In this document: in pieces, positions 1 through 8,226 of the stretch
How the letters are laid out: the number at the start of each line of letters is the position of its first letter
Numbering within the stretch: the stretch's first letter is position 1
From: DRPG01 sp964655065
GTDB taxonomy: Bacteria > Myxococcota_A > UBA796 > GCA-2862545
Direction of reading: 5' to 3'
DNA length: 64,000 nucleotides
Assembly: GCA_964655065.1 (NCBI GenBank)
Contig: CAZZLC010000006.1
Span: 124,001-188,000, forward strand
Position numbers and translations under genes: made by a program
Notes under the pieces: model-generated
The model's input: the letters and a program-made list of their open reading frames with translations, nothing else
What the model was told of the DNA's origin: nothing
The model's database searches: none

Positions 1-1270
1 CGAGCCGGGCCTCGCCGACGCCACGCTTCGACAGGCCCTCGGTCATGAGCTGGAGCATCCGCTCGACCTGGAGGTCGATGCTGTCCAGCGCGTCGCGTTC
101 GGCGGTTCCGCTCTCCTGGAGCTGACTGACCCAGGCGAGAACGACGGTGAGCGGGTTGCGCAGGTCGTGCACGAGCTGGCGGAACGCGCGTTCGTGGTCC
201 TCCATCTGCATCGCGAGACGGGCCGAAACCCCGGCGAGCTGCCGGTTCCGGGTTCGCAGCTCGGTGGTCTCGACCTCGTGCCGGATCCGACGCAATCGGG
301 CCATCTCCGCGGTGCGGCGGCGCTCGTAGGCGGTCGCGTGCAGACGCTGCACGTGGGTCAACGCCCGGCGGAGGGTGTGGCTGGCCTGCGCGGGATCGCT
401 GGCCTGCTCGTGGAGGGCGCCGAGCTCCTCCAGGACCTCGGCCAACAAGGCTGACGGTCCCTTCTCCTCGAGCTTGTCGGCGAGCTCCCGGAGCTCGGCG
501 ATCCCCTGGGCCAGGCCTTCGGGTCCCCTGCGGGCACGCGCGAGCGCCCGCGCCCGCGTCGCGCTGTGCCGGGCCGCCAGGTCCCTTCCCGCCACGCTCA
601 ACGCCGCCTCGGCGTCCTGGATGGCCCGCTCGGGTTCTCCGAGGGCGAGGCGGGTCCACGCCCGCAGCGCGAGGTTCCAGTCGGTGTACTGGCGTGGCTG
701 CAGTCGCTGGTCCAGGGACTCCGCCTGCGCGAGGAGCTGCAGCGCCTCGTCGGCCCGACCGACCTGGTGAAAGCAGCTGGCGGCGTTCAGTAGACACCTG
801 ACGTGCGCCCGCCGTCCGGGCGGAGGGGGGGCCTCCAGCAAGGCGTCGAAGGCGGCGCTCGCCTCCGCCAGGCGCCCGTGTCGCCGGAGCATCGCGGCGC
901 GGTTGGTCCAGATCAGGTAGCTCGTGACCTCGCGGTCTTCCGCCGGTATCCCGTCGAGCGAGCGCGCCGCCGCATCGAGGCAGTCGAGTGCGGCGTCGAG
1001 CAGTCCGACATCCGAGTACACCGCCGCGAGCCGGTCGTTGAAGTGAGGAAACAGCGTCGGGTGGTCGTCCCAAGCATCCAGGATCTGATGGACGGCGTCG
1101 TCGTAGCGGCCGAGCGCCAGCAGCGCGCTGCAGGCGACGAGGTTGCCGCGACCGCGGCGAATCCGGTCGTCACCGGATTCACGTACGATGGCACGCGCGG
1201 CCTCGAGGGCCCCCTCGGGGTCGGCCCGCCAGCTGCGCTCGAGCTCCGTGAGCGAATCGTTCTCGGTCAA
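1..1270 (-). CDS. TPR-containing sensor histidine kinase, C-terminus beyond window
   Basis: Read on the minus strand from a TTG start preceded by GGAGAGG, the frame is open for 423 codons to the left edge. The first ~310 residues are Ala/Leu/Glu-rich paired helices typical of TPR repeats, followed by a coiled-coil stretch (~residues 320-360). The H-box LVHDLRNPLTVVL places the phospho-accepting His near residue 368. The ATP-binding HATPase domain must lie outside the window. There is no transmembrane segment or signal peptide, so it is inferred to be a cytoplasmic two-component kinase with a TPR input region, an arrangement common in myxobacteria. Its partner regulator is not visible. The opposite-strand frames here are shadows of this gene. 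Confidence 0.85.
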   Translation of the reverse strand, partial: MTENDSLTELERSWRADPEGALEAARAIVRESGDDRIRRGRGNLVACSALLALGRYDDAVHQILDAWDDHPTLFPHFNDRLAAVYSDVGLLDAALDCLDAAARSLDGIPAEDREVTSYLIWTNRAAMLRRHGRLAEASAAFDALLEAPPPPGRRAHVRCLLNAASCFHQVGRADEALQLLAQAESLDQRLQPRQYTDWNLALRAWTRLALGEPERAIQDAEAALSVAGRDLAARHSATRARALARARRGPEGLAQGIAELRELADKLEEKGPSALLAEVLEELGALHEQASDPAQASHTLRRALTHVQRLHATAYERRRTAEMARLRRIRHEVETTELRTRNRQLAGVSARLAMQMEDHERAFRQLVHDLRNPLTVVLAWVSQLQESGTAERDALDSIDLQVERMLQLMTEGLSKRGVGEARL

Positions 1271-1334
1271 GGAACCTCTCCCGAGTCGGCGCTCTGTTCG
1301 CGTATCGCCCCACCTGGATTCGGGCGATCCCGAC

Positions 1335-1358
1335 GTACAATGTACCTCACGAGTGAGG
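1335..1358. promoter_or_regulatory. Two adjacent palindromes with a -10-like hexamer before a small ORF
   Basis: GTACAATGTAC (1335-1345) is followed directly by the perfect inverted repeat CCTCACGAGTGAGG (1345-1358). TACAAT at 1336-1341 matches a -10 box in five of six positions, but no good -35 box lies 16-18 bp upstream. The arrangement looks like a regulated promoter with an operator just before the Shine-Dalgarno sequence AAGGAG (1359-1364). The binding protein is unknown, and the assignment rests only on symmetry and position. Confidence 0.35.
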
Positions 1359-1369
1359 AAGGAGACGTC

Positions 1370-1453
1370 GTGAACGGGCGCACGGGCATGGCGGGGGCTT
1401 CGTCCTCCCTCGAGCAGCGTCTTCCCGAGGGCTGGACGGCGCAGCTCCGGTAG
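1370..1453 (+). CDS. Small ORF, 27 residues, good ribosome binding site
   Basis: A GTG start sits 5 nt after a near-perfect AAGGAG (1359-1364) and reads 27 codons to TAG. An in-frame ATG at 1340 would give 37 residues but overlaps the palindromes. The product is polar and has no signal or membrane segment; I do not recognise it. It diverges from the histidine kinase gene. Its 3' half lies in the 55-bp block repeated across the assembly gap. It may be a genuine small protein, a leader peptide or chance. Confidence 0.3.
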   Translation: MNGRTGMAGASSSLEQRLPEGWTAQLR

Positions 1454-1454
1454 A
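1400..1454. repeat. Left copy of exact 55-bp duplicate flanking the gap
   Basis: These 55 bases are identical to 1555-1609, on the other side of a 100-N gap. Exactly 55 bp is a common de Bruijn k-mer length, so the two contigs probably overlap here and the N run is an artefact of scaffolding rather than missing DNA. Confidence 0.9.
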
Positions 1455-1554
1455 NNNNNNNNNNNNNNNNNNNNNNNNNNNNNNNNNNNNNNNNNNNNNN
1501 NNNNNNNNNNNNNNNNNNNNNNNNNNNNNNNNNNNNNNNNNNNNNNNNNNNNNN
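1455..1554. other. Assembly gap, 100 N
   Basis: A run of exactly 100 N, the conventional placeholder for a gap of unknown size. With the identical 55-bp flanks, the true distance is probably zero, or negative by 55 bp. Confidence 0.95.
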
Positions 1555-1609
1555 TCGTCCTCCCTCGAGCAGCGTCTTCCCGAGGGCTGGACGGCGCAGC
1601 TCCGGTAGA
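1555..1609. repeat. Right copy of exact 55-bp duplicate flanking the gap
   Basis: Identical to 1400-1454. If collapsed, the sequence reads straight from the small ORF's stop codon into the 3' end of the minus-strand hypothetical gene that ends at 1658. Confidence 0.9.
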
Positions 1610-1657
1610 TGTCAGCCCGGAGGCATCGGGGCCGGCTCGAGACTGGCCGGCAGAGGA

Positions 1658-2281
1658 CTACGTCGCGTCGGGCTCGGCGGCGTCGCGCAGTCGTGCGAGC
1701 GCTGGAAGGTCCAGCACCTCTTCGAGCGCCGCGGCGAAGCGAACCAGGTTGGCCCGGAGCGTCGCGAGCTGCTCGCGAAAGGCGCCGTGCTCGCTCCACG
1801 CCTGCTCGTGGTCCCACTTCGAGACGTTGGGCGGCCGTGTGGCCTCGTGACGCTCGAGTCGGGGATGCCAGTAGGCCACGAACGGCCGCAAGACGACGTT
1901 GAGCACCACCGCGATCGAGGTGCCGATCGGCATGCTGTCGTCCGCAGCGCGGGCCGCGGACTGGGGCCCCGCGCGAACGAGGGCGGCTCTCAGCTTGCCG
2001 AACAACGTGTACAGCGAGTCGAGCGCCTCTCTGTCGAAACCTTGATCGTCCGGCATGGGCACGATCGAGATCCGGGTGACGAGCTCGACATAGGCCTCCC
2101 ACGCGAGGGCGGTGGCGTTGTCGTCGAGGCGCTTGACCAACTTCAGCCGCACGGCGACCCGCTTCAGCTGGCCGTCGACCTGGCTCTCGAACCACGAGCC
2201 GACGGTGCGCTGAAACGCCTGAAGGGCCGCGTTGGTGATCCACGGCCAGGTCATCGAGAGGATTGCGGTCACGGGTTCCAC
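1658..2281 (-). CDS. Hypothetical protein, about 207 residues
   Basis: Minus-strand gene; a GTG at 2281 or an ATG at 2254 are the plausible starts and neither has a clear Shine-Dalgarno sequence. The frame stays open much further upstream, but that part is the shadow of the next gene. The product starts with an amphipathic stretch (WPWITNAALQAF), has mixed Lys/Arg-rich helices in the middle and a Trp/His-rich patch before a helical C-terminus (FAAALEEVLDLPALARL). There may be one membrane-associated helix near residue 125 (IGTSIAVVLNVVLRPF). I do not recognise a family. It lies 50 bp downstream of, and on the same strand as, the barrel-like secreted protein, so the two may be co-transcribed. 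Confidence 0.6.
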   Translation of the reverse strand: MEPVTAILSMTWPWITNAALQAFQRTVGSWFESQVDGQLKRVAVRLKLVKRLDDNATALAWEAYVELVTRISIVPMPDDQGFDREALDSLYTLFGKLRAALVRAGPQSAARAADDSMPIGTSIAVVLNVVLRPFVAYWHPRLERHEATRPPNVSKWDHEQAWSEHGAFREQLATLRANLVRFAAALEEVLDLPALARLRDAAEPDAT

Positions 2282-2331
2282 GAGGTCAGCCCGTAATCGG
2301 CGATCTTCGACCCGGCACCTGAAAGGTGCGG

Positions 2332-2919
2332 TCAGATGGCGGTGGTGACCCCAATCGTCAGGCCACCAGCCAGACCCGGCCGCGTATCCGCGTCGAAACG
2401 CACCCTCCCCGTCGCCTCGAGGGTCAGCGCTGCGTCGTCGTCGACGTACCACTCGAGGCCGAACGCGCCGACGGCGAGGCCGAAGCTCTGGGTCCGGGGC
2501 TGAAGGACCAAGCCCTCGTCGGTGACACGCACCTCGGGAATCTCGGCGATCTGGAGGCCGGCCTGGAGCGAGGGCACGAGCTGGAGCTCCCGCGGTCCGA
2601 ACCGTAGGCCCCCGCCGGCCAGGAGGTCGTGGGTGGTCGAGCCACTGGTGACGCTGGCGAGGCCCCCTACGTTCCTCTGCTCGTACCGCGCGGTCGTCGC
2701 GTCGTAGCTGATGCGGAGGAAAGGGGCCGAGATGCGACGCTGTCGCCACTCGACGGAGGTTCTGAACGTCGTTCCCACCCCGACGTCGGGGTCCTCGGAC
2801 CAGATCAGGCCCGTCTCGAAGGCAGGCATGAAGATCCGCTCTCGGTCCTCTGGCTCGTCGACCGACTCTTGGACCGGCTCCTCGGCGAGCGCCACGCAAA
2901 GCATCCACGACACGAGCAT
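2332..2919 (-). CDS. Putative secreted/outer-membrane beta-barrel-like protein
   Basis: 195 residues with ATG preceded by GGAGGAG at 6 nt. The N-terminus (MLVSWMLCVALAEE) is a short signal peptide with likely cleavage after ALA. The rest alternates polar and hydrophobic residues in strands ending in aromatic or Gly residues (for example FGLAVGAFGLEWYVDDDAALTLEATG), as in small outer-membrane barrels or periplasmic beta proteins. I do not recognise a named family. It is divergent from the TetR gene, with two palindromic operators in the 102-bp intergenic region, so it is the likeliest target of that regulator. A small GCACCT/AGGTGC hairpin (2315-2329) follows its stop codon without a T-run. 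Confidence 0.7.
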   Translation of the reverse strand: MLVSWMLCVALAEEPVQESVDEPEDRERIFMPAFETGLIWSEDPDVGVGTTFRTSVEWRQRRISAPFLRISYDATTARYEQRNVGGLASVTSGSTTHDLLAGGGLRFGPRELQLVPSLQAGLQIAEIPEVRVTDEGLVLQPRTQSFGLAVGAFGLEWYVDDDAALTLEATGRVRFDADTRPGLAGGLTIGVTTAI

Positions 2920-2957
2920 GCTTCACTCCTCCATCGACGAGACCATCATCGGCTCGG

Positions 2958-2980
2958 TAACGTGACCATCGGTCGCGTTC
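2958..2980. promoter_or_regulatory. Candidate TetR operator 1
   Basis: TAACGTGAC-5 nt-GTCGCGTTC is an imperfect 9+5+9 palindrome. Its right arm is identical to that of operator 2 and the two centres are 25 bp apart. It lies in the divergent intergenic region between the barrel-like protein and the TetR regulator. Binding by that regulator is inference. Confidence 0.6.
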
Positions 2981-2982
2981 TT

Positions 2983-3005
2983 GAACGTGACTATGCGTCG
3001 CGTTC
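2983..3005. promoter_or_regulatory. Candidate TetR operator 2
   Basis: GAACGTGAC-5 nt-GTCGCGTTC is a 9+5+9 palindrome with eight of nine arm positions matching. It ends 16 bp before the TetR start codon, where a repressor would block the regulator's own promoter. It is the more symmetric of the two tandem sites. Confidence 0.65.
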
Positions 3006-3021
3006 AGGGTAGTGTCAAGTC

Positions 3022-3639
3022 ATGGCCTCGAGAACCGAACTCGAGCCGCGTCGCCGTCCGGAGCAGGCTCGAAGCCGCGCTCGTGTCCAGGCCATCCTGG
3101 ATGCGGCGCGGGGGTTGCTCGCCGAACGCGGAGTCGACCGCATGTCCATGACCGACATCGCGGCGGTCTCGGGCATGTCCAAGGCGGCCGTGTACCGGTA
3201 CTTCCCTACGAAACAAGCCGTGATTCGCGAGCTGGCCACGCGGGAGCTCGACGAGGATCGACGTCTGGTGGAGCAGCTGCTCGGCGCCGGGGTCTCGGAC
3301 CCCGAGCCCGTGCTCGCCACCGCGCTGCGTGCCTACTGCGAGGAGATGGTCGCCGACCCGTTCATCGTCCAGCTCTCGGCAGCCGTCAGGGCCGACGTGG
3401 AGCTGGCGCGTCTCGACCAAGGAGAGAACCAGCGCTTCGCCGAGCGCATCGCGCGGGCGCTCGAGCCCGACGCCTCGCGGGAGGTCCTGGCCGCACTGGA
3501 GCTTCGGCTACGGCTGGTGTTCGGGCTTCTCGACGGGTTGATCCAGGTTGCCTCTGCGGTCGAGCCCGAGCAGGTCGGGGAGCTGATCGACAGCTTCGTC
3601 GAGATGTCGGTGCGCACGATCTTCGAGCCGTGCCGATAA
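3022..3639 (+). CDS. TetR/AcrR family transcriptional regulator
   Basis: 205 residues. The N-terminal TetR DNA-binding domain is clear at ~residues 15-70: VQAILDAARGLLAERGVDRM, then TDIAAVSGMSKAAVYRYFPTK, with the recognition helix around GMSKAAVYRYF. The C-terminal ~130 residues form the ligand-binding/dimerisation bundle and differ between family members, so the ligand cannot be read. The ATG at 3022 lacks a Shine-Dalgarno sequence, so the mRNA may be leaderless. It is divergent from the barrel-like secreted protein and preceded by two tandem palindromes. It probably represses itself and that neighbour. Confidence 0.93.
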   Translation: MASRTELEPRRRPEQARSRARVQAILDAARGLLAERGVDRMSMTDIAAVSGMSKAAVYRYFPTKQAVIRELATRELDEDRRLVEQLLGAGVSDPEPVLATALRAYCEEMVADPFIVQLSAAVRADVELARLDQGENQRFAERIARALEPDASREVLAALELRLRLVFGLLDGLIQVASAVEPEQVGELIDSFVEMSVRTIFEPCR

Positions 3640-3712
3640 GCCCTCGGTCTACGGTCCCGCTCGCCGTCGCGCTCCGCGCGGTTCGCTCGGTCGTGTGGGC
3701 TCGCTTCTCGCG

Positions 3713-4894
3713 TCAGGGCTCTCCTGGCTGCACGACCACCGGCAGACGGCCATCCGCCACCTGAACCTCGAGGGCGGTGCCCGGCGGGGCGTCGTCGACC
3801 GAGCGCACCACCCCGCGGGGCCCGTGGGCAATCGCGTAGCCCCGCGAGAGCACCGCGGTGGGCGACAGCGCCACCAGACGATCTCGAAGCGCTTGCAGCC
3901 CATCCCGGGCCCGACCCAGTCGTCGGCCCACCGCTCGGTCCAGCCGCTCGACCAGCTCCCCGTGCCGCTTTCGTCCCGTCTCGACCGTCCGAGCCGGGTG
4001 CTTGAGGCGTCTTCGTAGTTCGTCGAGCCGGTGACGGTGTCGACCAACCAGGCGCTCCCAACGCGCCGCGAGCCCGAGCGACGCCTCGTCGATCCGCTGC
4101 GCGAACTGCTCCCGGTCTGGCAACACGAGCTCCGCCGCCGCAGAGGGGGTCGAGGCGACGGCGTCGGCGACCAGGTCCGACATGGTCTCGTCGATCTCGT
4201 GGCCGACGGCGCTCACCACCGGAATCGGGCTCGTGGCCACGAAACGGGCCAGCTGCTCGTCTTGGAAGGGCAGGAGGTCGTCTTTGGAGCCGCCCCCGCG
4301 GGTCACCACGATCACCTCGGCCCGGCCGTCCTCGATGAGGGTCTCCAGGGCCAGGACCACGCTCGCCGCCGCTTCGGGACCTTGCACCTTGCATCCGGCG
4401 AGCAAGATGCGCGTGGCCGGCCACCGCTTGGCCGAGACGGCGAGGAAGTCCTGGAGCGCCGCCCCCGTGGGCGAGGTCGCGAGACCCACGATGGTCGGGA
4501 AGCGGGGGAGCGGCCGCTTCCGACGCGGATCGGTGAGCCCCTCCCGCTCGAGGCGGGCCCGGATGGCCTGCAGCCGCCTCTCGTGCTCGCCAGCGCCCGC
4601 CGGCTCGACCGTGTGCGCGTACAGCTGATAGCGACCTTGGCTCGGATAGATCCCGAGCCGACCGCGGGCCACGATGCGATCGCCGACCTTGGGGCGTCGG
4701 GTGAGCCGGGCCCAGTCGGATCGCCACACCACGCACGGCAGCACGGCTTCGCGGTCGCGAAGGGTGAGGTAGGCGTGGCCGGACATCGGCGTCGAGATCT
4801 GCGAGAGCTCCCCCTCCACGGCGATGCGGGGAAAGGCCCGAGCGGTGAGGCGGTCGAGCTGCACCGTCAGGGCGGTGACGGTGAGCGGCTTCAC
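3713..4894 (-). CDS. xseA: Exodeoxyribonuclease VII large subunit
   Basis: About 393 residues, close to the usual 400-450. The N-terminal OB-fold (residues ~1-100, VEGELSQISTPMSGHAYLTL) is followed by the catalytic domain with VGLATSPTGAALQDF, VIVVTRGGGSKDDLLPF and SAVGHEIDETMSDLVADAVASTPSAAAE, all diagnostic, and then a long Arg/Leu coiled coil and the C-terminal segment. Exo VII degrades single-stranded DNA from both ends with the small subunit XseB. No xseB is visible nearby. The start is GTG, overlapping the stop codon of the upstream sulfatase-like gene (GTGA), so the two are translationally coupled. A longer upstream reading frame exists but is the shadow of that neighbour. Confidence 0.95.
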   Translation of the reverse strand: MKPLTVTALTVQLDRLTARAFPRIAVEGELSQISTPMSGHAYLTLRDREAVLPCVVWRSDWARLTRRPKVGDRIVARGRLGIYPSQGRYQLYAHTVEPAGAGEHERRLQAIRARLEREGLTDPRRKRPLPRFPTIVGLATSPTGAALQDFLAVSAKRWPATRILLAGCKVQGPEAAASVVLALETLIEDGRAEVIVVTRGGGSKDDLLPFQDEQLARFVATSPIPVVSAVGHEIDETMSDLVADAVASTPSAAAELVLPDREQFAQRIDEASLGLAARWERLVGRHRHRLDELRRRLKHPARTVETGRKRHGELVERLDRAVGRRLGRARDGLQALRDRLVALSPTAVLSRGYAIAHGPRGVVRSVDDAPPGTALEVQVADGRLPVVVQPGEP

Positions 4895-6573
4895 TCGCGC
4901 CACAGCAGCCTCTGCATCGCGGCCCGCTCGCTTATCAGGACGGCACGGGCCTGCGCGAGCACCTTGGGCTGCTCGGCCACGAGGTTCGTCACCTCGCTCG
5001 GGTCGTCGGGCAGGTAGTACAGCGTCTCCCGGCCCTCGCGGTCGATCCAGTACTTGACACCATTGTTTCGCAGCCCGAGGAGCCATCGTCCCTCGGCGTC
5101 CCGCCCCACGAGGGTACACGACATCGAGGCCTCGCGGTCACCCTCGCCGTACGCCAGCAGCGAGATTCCCTCGCTCGTGTCGATGGGCGGCAGCCCGAGG
5201 TACGCGCTCACGCTGTTGATCACGTCGAGCGTCCGGACCTGCGCCGAGACCTGGTGCACGCCATAGTCCTCGCCCGGCGCCAGCAGCCCGATGGGAACGT
5301 GGACCACGCCTTCTCCGAGCCCGCGGTCCGGAGGGGAGCCCTCCGCGGTGCCGTGGGTTCCCGCCACGATGACCAGAGCGTCGTCGCCGTAGCCCTCCTG
5401 GGCCAGGATCTCGAGGAGGCGCTGCAGTGCGGCGTCGACTTCGCCGACCGCCGTTGCCGGGTCACGACCATCGTGGGCGGCCCGCGAGGGGTCCCCGAGG
5501 TGGATCCAGGCGACGAAGGGCTTGGCGTCACGCCGTCCGAGCCAGCTCGCGAAGGCGTCGACCGTCGCCCCGGCGTCGCGGTGGCCCGTGGCCGTGCCGA
5601 GCCAGCCGCGAAGCCGACCGAGCACGTCGATCTGCCCGAGCCACGCCGCGGGGGTGAACGCGTCATCGAGCACGTCGAGGTCTTCACCGAGCCCCGAGGC
5701 GGCTCCCACCGCGACGCTGCTCACGAAGCCGGCGGTCTGCCAGCCATCCTCGCCGACCACCCGGAACAGGGTCGGGTACCGCGGCGACAGGATGCGTTCT
5801 TCGGTGACCACCTGGTGCCGTAGCGGATGGAGTCCGGTGATCACCGTCGCGTTGGCGGCCCGCGACCCCGGGGTGGGGGTGACCGCGTTGTCGAAGACGA
5901 TGCCGCCTGGTCGACCGGCGAGCCCCGTGAGCGTGGGGACCGCGTCGACGAGGTCCGCGGAGAGGCCGTCGACGGTCACCACGACGGCGCTGTGGTCATC
6001 GTCGAAAGCCTCGCGGCCCCCCGTGCCCCGGGTCGAGAAGCCCATCGTCGCGACGATGACGAGGACCAGGCTGCCCACGGCTGCGCCCAGCGGGAAGCCC
6101 CAGGGCTGGTGGCTGCGCTCGACCCAGCGAAACCAGAAGCGCGCGTTGTAGTAGCCGAGGCCGGCGAACCCGAGCGGCATGGCCGCGAGCGCGAGCGCAC
6201 CGACGACCGGGTCGCCGCGCTCGATTCGCGTCGCTGCCTCGAACCAGAGAAACCAGCCCACGAGAGCAAACACGGTCACCCCCACCTGCCAGGACCAGCC
6301 GGGCACCGGGTCTGCGTTCGGATCGCGGGCCGAGGGGCGGGCGAACCACACCCCGCCGACGAGCGCCGACACCAGCGAGGCGAAGCCGGCCATCACCATG
6401 ACGTCGACGACTCCGAGCAAGAAGAACCCGCCCAGCGAGAGCGGGAGCTTCGACGAGGCGGCGAGCGCCACGGACTCGAGGCCGCCGGCGATGGCGCCGA
6501 GGCTGGTCGCCTGGACGATGCCGAAGGCGAGCGGCATCGTGGTCGTGAAGGGTGCGCGTTCGTGCGTGTCCAT
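4891..6573 (-). CDS. Membrane-anchored sulfatase/alkaline phosphatase superfamily protein
   Basis: 560 residues. Four to five transmembrane helices occupy residues ~15-180; the rest is an extracytoplasmic domain that begins SAVVVTVDGLSADLVDAVPTL, the metal-binding first strand of the sulfatase/phosphodiesterase fold, with TPTPGSRAANATVITGLHPLRH where the catalytic Thr/Ser is expected and VIVAGTHGTAEG near the second metal site (His). The C-terminal region (GLRNNGVKYWIDREGRETLYYLPDDP) is typical of sulfatases. The substrate is unknown: sulfated polysaccharide or a phospho-head-group are both possible. It sits upstream of xseA, with overlapping stop and start codons, and is divergent from prfC. 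Confidence 0.8.
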   Translation of the reverse strand: MDTHERAPFTTTMPLAFGIVQATSLGAIAGGLESVALAASSKLPLSLGGFFLLGVVDVMVMAGFASLVSALVGGVWFARPSARDPNADPVPGWSWQVGVTVFALVGWFLWFEAATRIERGDPVVGALALAAMPLGFAGLGYYNARFWFRWVERSHQPWGFPLGAAVGSLVLVIVATMGFSTRGTGGREAFDDDHSAVVVTVDGLSADLVDAVPTLTGLAGRPGGIVFDNAVTPTPGSRAANATVITGLHPLRHQVVTEERILSPRYPTLFRVVGEDGWQTAGFVSSVAVGAASGLGEDLDVLDDAFTPAAWLGQIDVLGRLRGWLGTATGHRDAGATVDAFASWLGRRDAKPFVAWIHLGDPSRAAHDGRDPATAVGEVDAALQRLLEILAQEGYGDDALVIVAGTHGTAEGSPPDRGLGEGVVHVPIGLLAPGEDYGVHQVSAQVRTLDVINSVSAYLGLPPIDTSEGISLLAYGEGDREASMSCTLVGRDAEGRWLLGLRNNGVKYWIDREGRETLYYLPDDPSEVTNLVAEQPKVLAQARAVLISERAAMQRLLWRE

Positions 6574-6642
6574 CGTCTCCCCGTGCGTCCCGACTTACCC
6601 TTCCCCAAGCGGCGTTACAGGTCCGCCACGTGGAGGGCCCCC

Positions 6643-8226
6643 ATGGACCGGGCAGAGGAGGTCGCGCGCAGGCGCACCTTCGCGATCATCAGTCACCCAG
6701 ACGCCGGCAAGACCACGCTGACCGAGAAGCTCCTGCTGTACGGCGGCGCGGTCCACACCGCGGGCGCGGTCAAGTCGCGGAAGGCCTCCCGGCACGCACT
6801 CTCGGACTGGATGGAGATGGAGAAGGAGAAGGGCATCTCCATCACGAGCTCGGTGCTCCAGTTCGACTACGACGAGAAGCGCTTCAACCTGCTCGATACG
6901 CCGGGCCACGCCGACTTCTCCGAGGACACCTACCGCGTGCTGTCGGCGGTCGACTCGGCGATCATGCTCATCGACAACGCCAAGGGCGTCGAGCCACGGA
7001 CCTTGAAGCTCTTCGAGGTCTGTCGGCTGCGCAAGCTCCCCGTCATGACCTTCGTGAACAAGCTGGACCGCCCCGGGCTCGATCCCCTCGAGCTGATGGA
7101 CCAGGTCGCCGAGAAGCTCGACATCGCGACCGTGGCGCTCAACTGGCCGATCGGCGACGGACGGGACTTCCACGGCGTGTACGATCGGGTCCGTCACAAG
7201 GTGGTGCTCTACGAGCGCGCGGCGGCGGGCACCGAGGTGCTACCCGAGCTCGAGTGTGACATCGACGATCCCCGCGTCGTCGAGCGCATCGGAGAGTCGC
7301 GGCTCGAGGAGCTCCAGGAGAACCTCGAGCTGGTGGCGGAGGCGGGCGACGAGTTCTCCGTCGAGCGCTTCCTCGCGGGTGAGGTGACGCCGTTCTTCTT
7401 CGGCTCGGCCATGACCAACTTCGGCGTCGGCCAGATCCTGCAGGGCCTGTCGGAGCTCGCGCCCGCCCCGGTTCCCCGACCCACCGTCGCAGGGGAGCGC
7501 TCGCCGATGGACGATACGTTCTCGGGCTTCATCTTCAAGATCCAGGCGAACATGAATCCCCGACACCGCGACCGCATCGCGTTCATGCGCGTGGTCAGCG
7601 GGACGTTCGAGCGCGGCCTCGAGGTCACCATCGCGCGGACTGGCAAGAACATCCGCCTGTCGAAGCCCCACACCTTCATGGCCTCGGAGCGGTCGATCGT
7701 AGAGGAAGCCGCGCCGGGCGACATCGTGGGGCTCTACGATCCGGGCGAGCTGCGGCTCGGTGACACCTTGTTCCGGGGTCCCAAGGTCGAGTTTCAGGGG
7801 ATCCCCCGCTTCGCCCCCGAGCACTTCGCTCGCATCCGGCTCAAGGACCCGACCAAGCGCAAGCACCTGACGAACGGGCTGCGCCAGCTCTCCCAGGAGG
7901 GCACGATCCAGCTGTTCTATCGGCCTGGGCTCGGCCAGAGCGACCCCTACCTCGGCGCGGTGGGACTGCTGCAGTTCGAGGTTCTCAAGGTGCGACTCGA
8001 GAACGAGTACAACACGAAGGCCGAGCTCGAGGGCGCCCCCTTCGCAGTGGCCCGCTGGGTCGGCGGATCGGCCGAGGGGCTCGCGTGGCTGAAGGACCGA
8101 CCGGACTACCTCTTGGTAGAGGACCGCTACGGTCAGCCCGTGGTGTTGTCGCAGAGCGAGTGGCCGCTGAACTACGCGCTCTCGGAGGCCCCGGGGCTCG
8201 AGCTGCTGGACGTCAGTCCGCTCTGA
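6643..8226 (+). CDS. prfC: Peptide chain release factor 3
   Basis: 527 residues, the standard RF3 length. GTPase motifs are G1 SHPDAGKTT (~residues 19-27), the SRKASRHALSDWMEMEKEKGISI switch region (residues split here at 20), G3 DTPGHADFSEDTYR and G4 NKLDR, followed by domain II and the RF3 C-terminal domain (FAPEHFARIRLKDPTKRKHL). RF3 is the translational GTPase that recycles RF1/RF2 from terminated ribosomes. The ATG follows GGAGGGCCCCC. The frame is open upstream, but that is the shadow of the opposite-strand sulfatase gene. It converges with and overlaps the ankyrin gene by 14 bp. Confidence 0.96.
   Translation: MDRAEEVARRRTFAIISHPDAGKTTLTEKLLLYGGAVHTAGAVKSRKASRHALSDWMEMEKEKGISITSSVLQFDYDEKRFNLLDTPGHADFSEDTYRVLSAVDSAIMLIDNAKGVEPRTLKLFEVCRLRKLPVMTFVNKLDRPGLDPLELMDQVAEKLDIATVALNWPIGDGRDFHGVYDRVRHKVVLYERAAAGTEVLPELECDIDDPRVVERIGESRLEELQENLELVAEAGDEFSVERFLAGEVTPFFFGSAMTNFGVGQILQGLSELAPAPVPRPTVAGERSPMDDTFSGFIFKIQANMNPRHRDRIAFMRVVSGTFERGLEVTIARTGKNIRLSKPHTFMASERSIVEEAAPGDIVGLYDPGELRLGDTLFRGPKVEFQGIPRFAPEHFARIRLKDPTKRKHLTNGLRQLSQEGTIQLFYRPGLGQSDPYLGAVGLLQFEVLKVRLENEYNTKAELEGAPFAVARWVGGSAEGLAWLKDRPDYLLVEDRYGQPVVLSQSEWPLNYALSEAPGLELLDVSPL

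Noticed and set aside
2315..2329. GCACCT/AGGTGC hairpin as a terminator
   Set aside because: Only 6 bp stem, no T-run, and the downstream gene is on the same strand; kept only as a remark.
1658..2926. 422-codon minus-strand frame starting inside the barrel-like gene
   Set aside because: The first ~215 codons are the Arg/Pro-rich shadow of the 2332-2919 gene in another frame; only the part from ~2281 down is protein-like.
5827..6642. Apparent 272-residue N-terminal extension of RF3
   Set aside because: It is the antisense shadow of the sulfatase gene (Glu/Arg/His-rich); the prfC start at 6643 gives the standard RF3 length.
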